64,000 nt of DNA from Corynebacterium sp. CNJ-954 (GCF_001942345.1 NZ_MKKI01000041.1:186001-250000); one strand, 5' to 3'; positions 42,953 to 53,137 are shown, counted from the stretch's first letter. Notes: generated by a model from the letters alone, not told the origin. Numbers and translations: made by a program.

Positions 42953-44157
42953 GTCCGGATGTGCCCCCGAACCGCCTGTGGATGCTCCCCGTCCCGGCAG
43001 TGTTCCTGCTCGCCTGGGGCGGTAACCACTTCACTCCCCTGCTCCACCTCTACGAAACGGTGGGCGGGTACGCCCCGTGGCAGTCGAATCTCCTGCTGGG
43101 CATGTACGTTTTCGGGCTCATCCCCGGACTCCTTGTCGCCGCAGCCCTGTCCGACCGCCACGGACGCAGGACAGTGACGCTTTCCGGTCTGGTTGCCGCT
43201 GCCGTGGGCAGTGTCATCCTGGCCTGCGGTATGAGCTCCTTCACCGTCCTGTGCATCGGCCGGCTCTTCGCTGGCGTCGGGGTCGGAGTGGGCATGTCCG
43301 TCGGCTCAAGCTGGATCAAGGAGCTGTCCGGACGGGACTACGACCCGGACGCGAAGATCACCTCCGGCGCCCAGCGTTCCTCCCTCTCCCTGACACTCGG
43401 TTTCGCGATCGGGGCAGGCGTCACCGGCGCACTGGCCCAGTGGGGACCATGGCCCGCCCAGACGCCTTATGTGCTGCACGTCCTACTGTGCCTCCTGGCA
43501 CTGCTCCCGACCATGCGCTGCCCCGAAACGGTGCCCCCGCAGGTATCACACGACGCCCACCCCTGGTGGCACGATCTGACCGTCTCACGGTCGTCGCGGC
43601 GTCCGTTCCTCCGTGTCCTCGTCCCCGCGGCACCATGGGTCTTCGCTGCGGCGGGCATCGCTTATGCAGTACTTCCGACAGTTTTCGAGGAGAGTCTCGG
43701 CGATCACACCACCATCTTCGCCACCGTCCTCACTGTCCTCACATTGGGGACAGGGTCCGCCACACAACCCGGAGTCAGCTGGCTCAACCGGGTGACGCGC
43801 GGCCGGGCGCTCCCGGTCGGGCTCGTGTGCCTCTTCATCGGTCTGGTCCTGGCCGCCGTGACCGCGGCCGTGGGAAGCCTTGTCCTGGCGTTCGTCGCCG
43901 CAGTCGTCCTCGGCGGTTCCTTCGGTGTCTGCCTGGTCGCCGGCCTCCTCCTGTCGCAGGCCCTGGCCACCCCGCAGGAGCTTGCCGCAATGACGGGCAT
44001 CTACTATTCGGTCGCCTACCTGGGCTTCCTCCTGCCGACCGTATTGGCGGCACTCACCGGCGGTTCGGACTACGCACAGGCCCTGGTGGTCGTGGCCGCG
44101 TGTTGCCTCGTATGTGCAGCCCTCGTCGCCACGGGACTTTCGTCCCGGAGGAAGTAG
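42949..44157 (+). CDS. MFS transporter, co-transcribed with GntR regulator
   Basis: 402-residue MFS carrier. GTG 42949 overlaps the gntR stop (GTGA). Helices run from LWMLPVPAVFLLAWGGNHFTPLLH to the C-terminus. The loop VAAALSDRHGRRTVTLSG carries the D-R-x-G-R-R motif of MFS drug and metabolite carriers. The first part (GVGVGVGMSVGSSWIKELSG) resembles sugar- or aromatic-acid carriers. Regulated uptake or export is implied by the adjacent FCD regulator; substrate unknown. Confidence 0.87.
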   Translation: MSPDVPPNRLWMLPVPAVFLLAWGGNHFTPLLHLYETVGGYAPWQSNLLLGMYVFGLIPGLLVAAALSDRHGRRTVTLSGLVAAAVGSVILACGMSSFTVLCIGRLFAGVGVGVGMSVGSSWIKELSGRDYDPDAKITSGAQRSSLSLTLGFAIGAGVTGALAQWGPWPAQTPYVLHVLLCLLALLPTMRCPETVPPQVSHDAHPWWHDLTVSRSSRRPFLRVLVPAAPWVFAAAGIAYAVLPTVFEESLGDHTTIFATVLTVLTLGTGSATQPGVSWLNRVTRGRALPVGLVCLFIGLVLAAVTAAVGSLVLAFVAAVVLGGSFGVCLVAGLLLSQALATPQELAAMTGIYYSVAYLGFLLPTVLAALTGGSDYAQALVVVAACCLVCAALVATGLSSRRK

Positions 44158-44198
44158 CCGGTCACCCGTTCCATAGACGGCCCCTACACTGCACTGCT

Positions 44199-44681
44199 AT
44201 GGTTCTAAGCCAACCACTTCACCAGCAGAAAGTATGGGCCATGACCCTTTCACCCGTCTCGCACCGCCTCAAGGCCGGTATCGCCGCTGTCATCGTCACA
44301 CCCGCCCTCGTCTTCGCCCCCACTGCGGTCGCAGACTCTTCCCAGGACGAGGGGAGCCTGTCCGACTCCTCCCTGCCCGCCGACCTGGTCAGCAGCCTGA
44401 ACGGCACCAAGGCCGGACCTTTCGACGCACTCGGAAGCCTGGGCGGTATCGGTGGTGGCGAGATCGGCGCGGCCGTCACTGTCGTCACCGCACTGCTCAA
44501 CGCCGGGGTCAGCGTCGGCGACATCATCACGATCTTCATGGCACTGCAGGGTGCCGGTGTGAGCATCAGCGACATCATCGCCGTATTCTCTTTCCTCGCC
44601 GATAATCCGGCCGCCCTGAAGACCGTCCTCTTCCTCATCGAACAGGGGTGGATCACCCAGGTGCTGGCACTCATCCGCTGA
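44199..44681 (+). CDS. Small secreted protein, paralogue B
   Basis: 160-residue protein (146 if translation begins at ATG 44241). ATG 44199 lies 8 nt after a TACACT -10 box (44185-44190), favouring a leaderless start. A signal peptide (HRLKAGIAAVIVTPALVFAPTAVA) precedes a mature part with two-fold similar helical repeats: AGVSVGDIITIFMALQ and AGVSISDIIAVFSFLAD. It shares plan and start with the protein at 41564-42022 and ends VLALIR. Function unknown; it may be an exported structural or pore-related protein. Confidence 0.75.
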   Translation: MVLSQPLHQQKVWAMTLSPVSHRLKAGIAAVIVTPALVFAPTAVADSSQDEGSLSDSSLPADLVSSLNGTKAGPFDALGSLGGIGGGEIGAAVTVVTALLNAGVSVGDIITIFMALQGAGVSISDIIAVFSFLADNPAALKTVLFLIEQGWITQVLALIR

Positions 44682-44709
44682 CCCTGGACATATGATGGTG
44701 CCGACTCTC

Positions 44710-46425
44710 CTAGGTACCGCTAGAAGTGGCGTCCCACGTGGCTTCCTCGCGGGCGGTCTTCACCATGTGCGGGTGATGCAGCTCGAAGGCCGGACGCTCC
44801 GACCGGATCTTCGGCATCGAGGTGAAGTTGTGCCGCGGCGGCGGGCAGGACGTCGCCCACTCCAGCGAATTGCCGTAACCCCACGGGTCGTCCACGGTGA
44901 CGACCTCACCGTAGCGCCACGACTTGAACACATTCCACACGAAGGGAAGCACCGAAACGCCCAACAGCAGTGCGCCGATCGTGGAGACCTGGTTCAACAG
45001 GGTGAACCCGTCGGAATCCAGGTAGTCGGCGTAACGACGGGGCATACCCATGCTCCCCAACCAGTGCTGCACCAGGAACGTGGTGTGGAAACCGATGAAG
45101 GTCAGCCAGAAGTGGATCTTGCCCAGCTTCTCGTCCAGCATGCGGCCGGTCATCTTCGGGAACCAGAAGTACACACCCGCGTAGGACGCGAACACCAGGG
45201 TGCCGAACAAGGTGTAGTGGAAGTGGGCGACCACGAAATAGGAGTCCGACAACTGGAAGTCCAGTGCCGGCGACGCGAGCATCACACCGGTCAGACCACC
45301 GAACAGGAAGGTCGCGAAGAAACCGACCGCGAAGATCATCGGCGTCTCGAAGGTGATCCGCCCCTTCCACATCGTGCCCAGCCAGTTGAAGAACTTCATC
45401 CCGGTCGGCACAGCAATCAAGAAGGTCATGAAACTGAAGAACGGCAGCAGCACCGCACCGGTGACGAACATGTGGTGCGCCCACACCGCCAGTGACAGCG
45501 CGGCGATCGACAGGGTGGCGAACACCAGACCGACGTAACCAAACATCGGCTTACGGGAGAACACCGGGAAGATCTCCGAGACGATGCCGAAGAACGGCAG
45601 GGCCAGGACATAGACCTCAGGATGGCCGAAGAACCAGAACAGGTGCTGCCACAGGATCGCGCCACCGTTGGCCGAGTCGTAGATGTGCCCGCCGAGGATG
45701 CGGTCGTAGAGCACGCCGAGGGCTGCAGCGGTCAGCAGCGGGAAGATCAGCAACACCAGCAGCGACATGACCAGGATATTCCAGGTGAAGATCGGCAGCC
45801 GGAACATCGTCATCCCCGGAGCACGCAGGCACAGGATCGTGGTGATCATGTTGACTGCAGAGGCGATCGTCCCCACGCCGCCGACACCGACACCGATGAT
45901 CCACAGGTGTGAACCCACACCCGGAGAGTGGATGGCGTCGGCCAGCGGCATGTACATCGTCCAGCCGAAGTCCGCCGCACCACCCGGCGTCAGGAAGCCG
46001 GACAACATGATGATGCCACCCCACGTGGTCAGCCAGAATCCCAGCGCATTCAACCGGGGGAAGGCCACGTCCGGTGCACCGATCTGCAGCGGCATCACGT
46101 AGTTCGCGAATCCGAACACCAGGGGGCTGCCGAACAGCAGCAGCATGATGGTGCCGTGCATGGTGAACAGCTGGTTGAACTGCTCATTGGACAGGAACTG
46201 CAGACCCGGGTGGAAGAGCTCCACACGGATCAGCAGTGCCATGAGGCCACCGATGAAGAAGAAGAGGAAGGCCATCACGATGTACATGATGCCGAGCTGC
46301 TTGTGGTCGGTCGTGGTCAGCAGCGCCCACGCGTGACCGCCCTTACGGGATCGGCCACCATGGGGCCGGCTCTCGGGCCGGAGGTGAGGGGTGTTCTTCT
46401 TCTCGGATGGGGCAACGGCAGTCAA
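44710..46425 (-). CDS. ctaD: Cytochrome c oxidase (aa3) subunit I
   Basis: 571-residue catalytic subunit of the terminal aa3 oxidase in the cell membrane, carrying haem a and the haem a3/CuB site. Clear motifs: [54 protein letters not shown] (CuB His, with the cross-linked Tyr), [10 protein letters not shown] (CuB His pair), [16 protein letters not shown] (haem His region). The C-terminus [13 protein letters not shown] is highly conserved in Corynebacterium. Start TTG 46425 with AGGAGG upstream gives LTAVAP, as in C. glutamicum. Other oxidase subunits are encoded elsewhere. Confidence 0.97.
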   Translation of the reverse strand: MTAVAPSEKKNTPHLRPESRPHGGRSRKGGHAWALLTTTDHKQLGIMYIVMAFLFFFIGGLMALLIRVELFHPGLQFLSNEQFNQLFTMHGTIMLLLFGSPLVFGFANYVMPLQIGAPDVAFPRLNALGFWLTTWGGIIMLSGFLTPGGAADFGWTMYMPLADAIHSPGVGSHLWIIGVGVGGVGTIASAVNMITTILCLRAPGMTMFRLPIFTWNILVMSLLVLLIFPLLTAAALGVLYDRILGGHIYDSANGGAILWQHLFWFFGHPEVYVLALPFFGIVSEIFPVFSRKPMFGYVGLVFATLSIAALSLAVWAHHMFVTGAVLLPFFSFMTFLIAVPTGMKFFNWLGTMWKGRITFETPMIFAVGFFATFLFGGLTGVMLASPALDFQLSDSYFVVAHFHYTLFGTLVFASYAGVYFWFPKMTGRMLDEKLGKIHFWLTFIGFHTTFLVQHWLGSMGMPRRYADYLDSDGFTLLNQVSTIGALLLGVSVLPFVWNVFKSWRYGEVVTVDDPWGYGNSLEWATSCPPPRHNFTSMPKIRSERPAFELHHPHMVKTAREEATWDATSSGT

Positions 46426-46557
46426 CGGTCCAAACCTCCTGAAGCGTCGGTGGCGGACTCTTGCCCGGTCGTCAGCCGGTGCCGTCACACGGTGTCGGTA
46501 AACCGACTATAGGTTTGGCGCGTTTTCGCTGGTGAGGCCGTAAACCTTATGGGGTAA

Positions 46558-47472
46558 TCACTTGTTCTTATGTGACCACGGCGACACGGTGGTGAGGTAC
46601 TTCGCAAGGGAGTCCAGGTAGACGGCACTCGCCGAGCCCGGATCCCACACCAGCTCGTAGAACATCTCTACCTGTGTCCCGTCCTCCCGGACGATGCGAC
46701 GTGAGGCCATTCCCTCCTTGACGTGCCGCTCCGGAAGGACGACTGAACCCATCCCCTTGTCGGCCCAGCCGGGCAGGGCACTGCAGTGGGTGACCTCCAT
46801 CTCCGCACGTTTCATCGACCGTCCGGCCTCGGCGAACATGTCAGACACCATGCGGGTGATTCCACAGCCGTGACGGCACAGGATCAACTCGCGTTCGGCG
46901 AGTTCGTCGACGGTGATCGTCTCGCCCGCCCCCTCGTCCGTCGGGTCCACCAGCACCAGGTAGTCGGAATCGATCAGGCGGTGACTGTACCCGGGCAGGG
47001 ACCCGAGTGCCGGCACGATGATCATGTCGAGGCTCCCCGCCTGCAGGAACTCCTCCAGTGGTTCCAGCTCAGCCTCCAACAGCATCACGTCGTGACCGGT
47101 GGCCAGGGCATTCGGGCCGTGGATGGCGTCTTTGAGCTGCCCGACGATGGTCTTGTCGATCTTCGGGGAGATTCCCACCCGCACGGTGCCGGAACGGCTG
47201 GAGGTGAAGGACTCCGCCTCGACTTCCATCCGGGTCACGTCGGTGATGATCTGTTTGATGCGGGGCAGCATCGCAGCCCCGAACGCCGTCGGCGACGTCC
47301 CCCGGGGGTTACGGAGGAAGATGCGCCCGCCGAGATGTTCCTCGAGTTTGGCGATGCTGATGGACAATGCCGGCTGGGTGACCCCGAAACGACGCGCGGC
47401 TGAGCTGAACGATCCCGTGTCCGCCACCGCGTCAGCGTAGCGCAGGGATTCAAGTGTGAGTCTGGCATTCAT
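46558..47472 (-). CDS. LysR-family transcriptional regulator
   Basis: 304-residue regulator. The N-terminal HTH is LTLESLRYADAVADTGSFSSAARRFGVTQPALSISIAKLEEHLGGRIFLRNPRGTSPTAFG (key parts), followed by a periplasmic-binding-like effector domain. Its TVRVGISPKID... ..DMIIVPALGSLPGYSHRLIDSDYLVLVDP resembles LysR members sensing redox or small acids; a Cys-rich CRHGCGITRM stretch could be a sensor but this is speculation. Its 5' side has an AT-rich leader (47473-47631). Same strand as ctaD, 132 bp upstream of the ctaD start; an effect on ctaD is possible but unsupported. Confidence 0.88.
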   Translation of the reverse strand: MNARLTLESLRYADAVADTGSFSSAARRFGVTQPALSISIAKLEEHLGGRIFLRNPRGTSPTAFGAAMLPRIKQIITDVTRMEVEAESFTSSRSGTVRVGISPKIDKTIVGQLKDAIHGPNALATGHDVMLLEAELEPLEEFLQAGSLDMIIVPALGSLPGYSHRLIDSDYLVLVDPTDEGAGETITVDELAERELILCRHGCGITRMVSDMFAEAGRSMKRAEMEVTHCSALPGWADKGMGSVVLPERHVKEGMASRRIVREDGTQVEMFYELVWDPGSASAVYLDSLAKYLTTVSPWSHKNK

Positions 47473-47631
47473 GATGTTTTCATCCTATGACCGCTGACCT
47501 GCACCATAAAACATTGTCCATAAACAACAGCGATAACAACATAACCGGCACCGGTGACGGAGGTCTCATCGTCCCGCGATCCTGCCCTGCACCGCAGTGC
47601 CGGCCGGGTCCGTCCCCGCCGACAGCGACGG

Positions 47632-48390
47632 TTACGCCTGGTCAGTCGGCCGGATCATGATGGTGTCCACGTCCATGTGCGCCGGACGGTCCGCCACCCA
47701 CCGGATGGTCTCTGCGATGTCCTGGGCCGTCAGGTTCAGAACGTCGTCATAGACCTGCCGTGCCCGTTCCTCGTCACCCTTGAACCGGTTGAGGCTGAAG
47801 TCCGTCGCCACCCGCCCGGGGTCGACCTGACAGACACGCACCCCTTGCTCCGCGAACTCCATACGCATCACATCGGACAGTGCGGTCTCCCCGAACTTCG
47901 CGGCGTTGTAGCCCGCTCCGCCCCGGTAGGCACCCCTCCCTGCAATGGAGACCACGTTGATGACCTGTGGCGCAGCCGTGCGAGTGAGCTCGGGGAAGAG
48001 CGCCTGGGTCACCTGGAGCGTACCGATCACGTTGGCCTCGTACATCCACCGCCAGTCGTCGACGTCCCCGTCCAGCACCGGGTCCAGCCCCCGGGCTCCA
48101 CCGGCGTTGTTGACCAGCAGGTCAGCGCCGCCGAGGTCGTGGACGGTGGATGCCAGCGCGTCGACGCTCACCCGGTCGGTGACGTCGACCTCCACCACGT
48201 GGGCCGTCGCGTCCGGGGCGTCGTGCGCAATACGCCCGGCCACCTCCCGGAGCTTCTCGGGACGTCGGGCCGCGAGGACGACGTCCCACCCGTCGGCGGC
48301 GAGGGCGACGGCGGTGGCCTCACCGATGCCGGCGGAGGCACCGGTCACGATGGCGAGGCGGCGTCCTGAACTGTCTGTCTTATTCGTCAT
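47632..48390 (-). CDS. Short-chain dehydrogenase/reductase (YdfG-like)
   Basis: 252-residue NAD(P)-dependent SDR. The cofactor site is VTGASAGIGEATAVALAADG, NNAGGARG near residue 90, and the catalytic YNAAK motif is GGAGYNAAKFGET; the catalytic Ser is in VVSIAGR. LARRPEKLREVAG suggests NADP preference. Monocistronic, divergent from a small frame at 48433. Members reduce hydroxy acids or oxo-intermediates; the actual substrate is unknown. Confidence 0.9.
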   Translation of the reverse strand: MTNKTDSSGRRLAIVTGASAGIGEATAVALAADGWDVVLAARRPEKLREVAGRIAHDAPDATAHVVEVDVTDRVSVDALASTVHDLGGADLLVNNAGGARGLDPVLDGDVDDWRWMYEANVIGTLQVTQALFPELTRTAAPQVINVVSIAGRGAYRGGAGYNAAKFGETALSDVMRMEFAEQGVRVCQVDPGRVATDFSLNRFKGDEERARQVYDDVLNLTAQDIAETIRWVADRPAHMDVDTIMIRPTDQA

Positions 48391-48432
48391 ATGCCCGAGA
48401 ATAGCCGTTCCGGTGACATAGAATCACCGGTT

Positions 48433-48666
48433 ATGAAGCTCCCGAACATGCTCAACGCCCGCGTCACCCGCGCCCAGATCGACCACCCCGTGGTGGCGGC
48501 GAAGGTGATCCGGAAACTCACCGGATCCAGTGGGAAGAAGAAGGGTGCCGGGAACGGCTCTGCGGCCGCGTCCCCCACCGCTCCCGCCCCCACGCGGTAC
48601 TCCCTGACACGGACCAACGGCATCGATGCCGCGAAGGTCGCCGCCGGAGTCCCGGCCGTCCACTAG
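48433..48666 (+). CDS. Small basic protein of unknown function
   Basis: 77-residue frame beginning MKLPNMLNARVTRAQIDHPVVAAKVIRKLTG, then a Lys/Gly/Ala/Pro-rich low-complexity stretch and RYSLTRTNGIDAAKVAAGVPAVH. It fills the gap between SDR and the diacylglycerol kinase and reads like a helical protein, but has no clear ribosome-binding site or recognised family. A longer start at 48391 begins MPENSRSG. It may be a real small protein or an incidental frame. Confidence 0.4.
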   Translation: MKLPNMLNARVTRAQIDHPVVAAKVIRKLTGSSGKKKGAGNGSAAASPTAPAPTRYSLTRTNGIDAAKVAAGVPAVH

Positions 48667-48699
48667 CCCGGTGAGACCGGAGGGGCTGACACCGATGCC

Positions 48700-48732
48700 C
48701 CAGGGTGGCAGGGGACAGAGAAACCACCCTGG
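48700..48732. terminator. Hairpin between convergent genes
   Basis: CCAGGGTGG (48700-48708) and CCACCCTGG (48724-48732) are perfect arms with a 15-nt loop, placed between the plus small frame and the minus diacylglycerol kinase gene. No long T-run, so a bidirectional terminator is only probable. Confidence 0.5.
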
Positions 48733-48759
48733 AACGTCCGTCCCAGCGCAGCATCCCGC

Positions 48760-49713
48760 CTACGGACGCGGCACCAGGTGCCGTCCCGCCCCCGGAACGA
48801 CCTCCACGTCCATCGGCAGGGGTGCGAACATGTCACCGTCGGCGTAGCCGTTGATCTGCTGGCCGCCGCGGTCGGTCATCTCGATGCGCACCTTCTTCGC
48901 CCGGTAGGTGTGCACCCCCTTCTCCTCCACGAAGCTGCCGTCGAAGATCTTGATGAACTTCAGGGCCGCCTTCGTCCGGCCCATCCGTTCCAGCACGGTG
49001 ATGTCCAGGATGCCGTCATGGTGGTCGGCGTCGGGGCAGATGAGCATGCCACCGCCGTAGCTCTTCGTGTTGCCCATCGCGACCAGGGTCATGTTCTCCT
49101 CGATCACCTTCTCATCCGCCGTCCCCGGCTCCAGCACCAGCCGGGTGGGGATCGAGTGGAAGTTGAGGAACTCGGCGACGATGGAGATGTTGTACCGCAT
49201 CTGCCCCTTCGGCCAGCTGATGCGGTTGGTCCGGTCAGAGACCAGCGAGTCGAAGCCGGCACAGGCGATGGTGCCGAACCAGTGCTCCTCCCCGGCATCG
49301 TTGCGCATCCGTCCCAGGTCCGTGGTGGTACAGAACCCCCGGGCGACAATGTCCGCCGCGCGGCGTGGATGGGTCGGGATACCGTACTCGCGTGCATGGT
49401 CGTTACCCGTGCCCGCCGGGATGATGCCCAGCGGGGTGGACGACCCTGCCTGTTCCTGCAGCGCCAGGTTGATGAGTCCATCACCACCGCACACGACCAG
49501 CGCGTCGATCTCCTCCTCGGCGACCATGCGTCCGGCCAGCTCGCGGGCCCCCTCGGGCGATGCTCCCTGGATACTGACCACGTCAATGCCGTGGTCGGCG
49601 AAACGGTCCCGGGCCACCTCGGCAGCCGTCCCTGCACCTCCTTTACCCGCGTGGGGGTTGGTCAGCAGGGCTACGCGCTTCAGGTCGACGTGCCCGACCT
49701 CGTAAGTGTTCAT
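48760..49713 (-). CDS. Diacylglycerol/lipid kinase (DagK, Rv2252-like)
   Basis: 317-residue kinase of the diacylglycerol kinase catalytic family. ATP-binding elements: VALLTNPHAGKGGAG, VVCGGDGLINLALQ, GIIPAGTGNDHAREYG and DLGRM. The C-terminal beta domain includes VAMGNTKSYGGGMLICPDADHHDGILDITVLE. In Mycobacterium tuberculosis the homologue Rv2252 phosphorylates diacylglycerol and affects phosphatidylinositol mannosides. ATG 49713 touches the stop of the upstream flavoprotein gene (TGATG), so it is translationally coupled. The longer frame to 50298 is a shadow in the flavoprotein gene. Confidence 0.92.
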   Translation of the reverse strand: MNTYEVGHVDLKRVALLTNPHAGKGGAGTAAEVARDRFADHGIDVVSIQGASPEGARELAGRMVAEEEIDALVVCGGDGLINLALQEQAGSSTPLGIIPAGTGNDHAREYGIPTHPRRAADIVARGFCTTTDLGRMRNDAGEEHWFGTIACAGFDSLVSDRTNRISWPKGQMRYNISIVAEFLNFHSIPTRLVLEPGTADEKVIEENMTLVAMGNTKSYGGGMLICPDADHHDGILDITVLERMGRTKAALKFIKIFDGSFVEEKGVHTYRAKKVRIEMTDRGGQQINGYADGDMFAPLPMDVEVVPGAGRHLVPRP

Positions 49714-51363
49714 CAGGATGCTCCGATCAGGGTTCCGGGGTTCATGATGCCGGCCGGGTCCAGCTTGTTCTTCACCGTCCGCAGGATCTCGACCCCGAGC
49801 TCCCCGATCTCCGCCGACATGAAGGGCCGGTGGTCCGCGCCGACGGCGTGGTGGTGGGTGACTGTCCCGCCGTTCTCGGTGAGTGCCCGGGTCACGGCTG
49901 TCTTCGCGGTGCGCCACTGTGCCACCGGGTCCCCCTTCTGTGCGGCGACGATGGTGAAGTACAGCGAACAGCCCTCGGCGTAGACGTGGGAGACGTGGCA
50001 CATGATCAGGGCCATCGTTCCCGAGGTGTTCAGGGTCTCGGCCAGCGCATCGCCGACGGCCTTCTTCAACCGGGGGACATTCGACCAGTCGGTGCAGGTC
50101 TCCAGGGTTTCGCACAGCGCGCCGGAGTCCAGCAGGGAGTCGCGCAGCACCGGGGCGTTGAACCGTCCCTGCTCCCAGTGGCGCGCGGGGTCCTCCCCCA
50201 CACTGGTCGCCCCCATGGAGAGCAGCAGGTCGCGTGTCTCCTTGTGACGGGACGCCGTGTGTTCCTCGGTGCCTTCGTACATGGTGATGCACATGCATCC
50301 GGGCGGCGCGCTGGATTCGCCGGCCTTGTCCCCGGAGGAGAGGTTGATCGAGGACTCGATCTCGTCGGACAGGCGGATCACCGTCGGCCCCGTCCCGGTC
50401 TGCTTCACTGCCCGCAGTGCGGCCACGCCCGTGGTGAAGTCGGGGAAGGTGAAGGCCTCGTAGCGCTTGACCTGCGGGACCGGGTGGACCCGCACGCGGA
50501 CCCGGGTGACCACGCCGAAGGTGCCCTCCGAGCCCATTACCAGCTCACGCAGGTCCGGGCCGGCGGCGGACGCCGGCGAGGCATGTCCGACGGTCATCAC
50601 ACCGACCGGGGTCACCATGGTGAGCTCACGCACCATGTCGTCGAAACGCCCGTACCCGGCGGAGTTCTGTCCGGAGGAGCGGGTCACCGCATAGCCGCCG
50701 ATGGTCGCGTAGGGGAAGGACTGCGGGTAGTGGCCAATCTGCAGCCCGTGTTCGGCGAGCAGCAGTTCGGCCGCCGGTCCGGTCAGGCCGGCACCGAGGG
50801 TCGCGAGACCGGATTCGACGTCGACGTCCGTCAACTCGTCGAAACGGGCGAGGTCCAGGCTCACCACTGCGCGGAAGGTACGTGTCCCGTCGGTGTCGGT
50901 CGGGGTCAACCCGCCGACCACGGAGGTGCCACCACCGAACGGGACCACGGCGATGCCTTCGGCCGAGCAGAACTCCAGGATCGCCAGCACCTCATCGTCG
51001 GTCCCCGGCGCGAGGACGGCGTCCGGTGCGGAGATGACGTGCGGGCGTCCGGCACGCCATTCCAGCAGGTCCAGCGACGACTTCCCGCGGGCACGGGGCG
51101 CACGCTGGTCTCTCGACGGACATGCGGGACTCCCCGACGATATCGGCGAAGGCCCGGAGGTCCGTCTCCGACAACCGGACGGGACTCAGCGTGACGGCAT
51201 CGACGGGGAGGTCCTTCGCGGCGGTGGCGCCGGCCTCCTCCCGCACTCCCATCAGGGTCCCGAGCATGGACCGCGTCGAATCACCCAGGGGCTTCGCCTC
51301 GTCGACGGTGCCCCACAAATTGAACTTCATCGGCGGCACGGGGACAGAGCTCAGATTGTTCAT
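49713..51363 (-). CDS. FAD-linked oxidase, alkyldihydroxyacetonephosphate synthase-like (Rv2251-like; frame interrupted near 51108)
   Basis: Flavoprotein of the VAO/PCMH class. The N-terminus MKFNLWGTVDEAKPL is typical of this actinobacterial group. FAD-binding parts are VVPFGGGTSVVGGLTP, LATLGAGLTGPAAELLLAEHGLQIGHYPQSF and NSAGYGRFDDMVRELTMVTP. C-terminal substrate-domain motifs include AEGCSLYFTIVA and LDPAGIMNPGTL. The two frames meet near 51108; removing one base joins ..VGESRMSVE to DQRAPRARGKSSLDLLEWRAG. ATG 51363 lies 7 nt after a TATCTT box, so a leaderless start is possible. Coupled to the lipid kinase as in Rv2251-Rv2252. Confidence 0.85.
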
Positions 51364-51443
51364 GTCTGAAAAGATACCCGGTGCAGTCGCTTTTGATCGG
51401 GAAACGGCGGCTTCCGTCTTATCCACCGCATATGCTCGACACC

Positions 51444-53051
51444 ATGCCGCATTTCAACGCCACCGCCGCCAGACTCAACGCCACCCGCCGTGCCCACGAG
51501 CTCGACGGGCTCCGCAACGGCACCGACGGCACCACCCACGTCGACCTGGTCGTCATCGGCGCGGGAGTCACCGGCGCCGGAGTCGCCCTGGACGCCGCAA
51601 CCCGCGGTCTGGACGTCCTGATCGTCGACGCCCACGACATCGCCTTCGGCACGTCGCGCTGGTCATCCAAGCTCGCCCACGGTGGGCTGCGCTATCTCGC
51701 CACCGGCAATGTCGGCATCGCGCGGCGCTCCGCCCTGGAACGCGGCATCCTCATGGGCACCACTGCGCCGCACCTGACCCACGCGGTCACCCAGGTGGTG
51801 CCGGTGCAGGACCGCTACACCACCGGCCAGAAGACGGCACCGCGGGTCGGGTTCATCGCCGGCGACGCGCTCCGCATCGCCGCACGCACACCGTCGAGCA
51901 CGCTGCCCCCGTCGCGGACCGTCAGCCGACAGCGCGTCGCCGAACTCTGTCCGGCCGTCGACACCTCCGACCTACGCTTCGGCTACGTCAACCATGACGG
52001 CCAGCTCGTCGACGACGCCCGCCTGGTCACTGCCCTGGTGCGTACCGCCGCCGGATACGGCGCCCGGGTACTCACCCACTGCCGTGCCGTCGAGGCCCAC
52101 GGGGACAGGGTCGTCCTGCAGGACGCCCTGGACGCCACATCGTCGCCGGTCACGGTCACCGCCGGCGCCGTGGTCAACGCCACCGGCGTCTGGGCGGGGC
52201 ATCTCGACCCGCAGGTCACGGTGCGTCCGTCCCGCGGCACCCACCTGGTCATCGACGCCGCCGCGGTCGGCAACCCGACCGGTGCGCTGACCGTACCGGT
52301 CCCCGGCCACAGCAGCCGCTTCTGCTTCATCCTCCCCGAACAACTCGGACGCTGCTACATCGGCATCACCGACGAGGATCTCGGCACCGACACCATCCCG
52401 GACGTCCCCGAGGTCCCGGACTCCGACGTGCAGTGGATTCTCGACGTGGTCAACCAGGCCCTCGCCGTGGACCTCACGACCGACGACGTGCTCGGCGCCT
52501 TCGCCGGACTCCGCCCCCTGGTGCAGTTCAATGACTCGGCAGAGGGGTCCACCGCCGACCTCTCCCGCGAGCACGTCATCCTCACCGGTGAGGGCGAGGA
52601 CGCCACCTTCATCACCGTGACCGGCGGGAAGCTCACCGAGTACCGGTTGATGGCGGAGCAGACCGTGGACCTCGTCGTCGACAAGCTCCGCGACACCGGC
52701 TCCACCCCTGGTCCGTGCGTCACGACGTCACTTCCCCTCGTGGGAGCTCCCGGTGCCCCCGGTGTCGATGACGTACGCTCCAGTGACCTCGCCGGACTGC
52801 CGACCTCGATGGTCGACCGCTTCGGTCACGAGGCCCCGGCCGTCCTGCGGACCTGCCCGGTGGACCGGCCACTGGAGCCGGTCGCGCCGGGCATCGACAC
52901 CGTCCGCGCGGAGTTCGCCTGGCACGTCACCCACGAAGCCGCACTGACCGTGGAGGATCTCATCGACCGTCGTTCCCGTATCGGTCTCGTCGACGCTGAC
53001 CGCGAGGCCTGCCTGGCGACAGCACAGGAGATTCTCGACGCCGTGGGGTGA
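51444..53051 (+). CDS. glpD: Glycerol-3-phosphate dehydrogenase (FAD, GlpD family)
   Basis: 535-residue membrane-associated flavoenzyme oxidising sn-glycerol-3-phosphate to dihydroxyacetone phosphate and passing electrons to the quinone pool. FAD fold DLVVIGAGVTGAGVALDAATRGLDVLIVD, then the GlpD signature FGTSRWSSKLAHGGLRYL. Substrate-site Arg/His and the C-terminal cap domain (FAWHVTHEAALTVEDLIDRRSRI) are present. ATG 51444 lies 7 nt after TATGCT, so leaderless initiation is likely. Divergent from the ADPS-like gene; the trio matches the mycobacterial glpD1-Rv2251-Rv2252 block. Confidence 0.93.
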   Translation: MPHFNATAARLNATRRAHELDGLRNGTDGTTHVDLVVIGAGVTGAGVALDAATRGLDVLIVDAHDIAFGTSRWSSKLAHGGLRYLATGNVGIARRSALERGILMGTTAPHLTHAVTQVVPVQDRYTTGQKTAPRVGFIAGDALRIAARTPSSTLPPSRTVSRQRVAELCPAVDTSDLRFGYVNHDGQLVDDARLVTALVRTAAGYGARVLTHCRAVEAHGDRVVLQDALDATSSPVTVTAGAVVNATGVWAGHLDPQVTVRPSRGTHLVIDAAAVGNPTGALTVPVPGHSSRFCFILPEQLGRCYIGITDEDLGTDTIPDVPEVPDSDVQWILDVVNQALAVDLTTDDVLGAFAGLRPLVQFNDSAEGSTADLSREHVILTGEGEDATFITVTGGKLTEYRLMAEQTVDLVVDKLRDTGSTPGPCVTTSLPLVGAPGAPGVDDVRSSDLAGLPTSMVDRFGHEAPAVLRTCPVDRPLEPVAPGIDTVRAEFAWHVTHEAALTVEDLIDRRSRIGLVDADREACLATAQEILDAVG

Positions 53052-53137
53052 CACAGCGTCTGAACAACCCCACACAACTTCCGCGTCGCACAGAACGTTG
53101 CGTCGACGGGTCCGTCCCTGCTGGCATACTGGTGGGC

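Noticed and set aside
49716..50298. N-terminal extension of the diacylglycerol kinase frame up to 50298
   Set aside because: It runs through the flavoprotein gene in another frame and has nonsense composition; ATG 49713 is supported by coupling with the flavoprotein stop.
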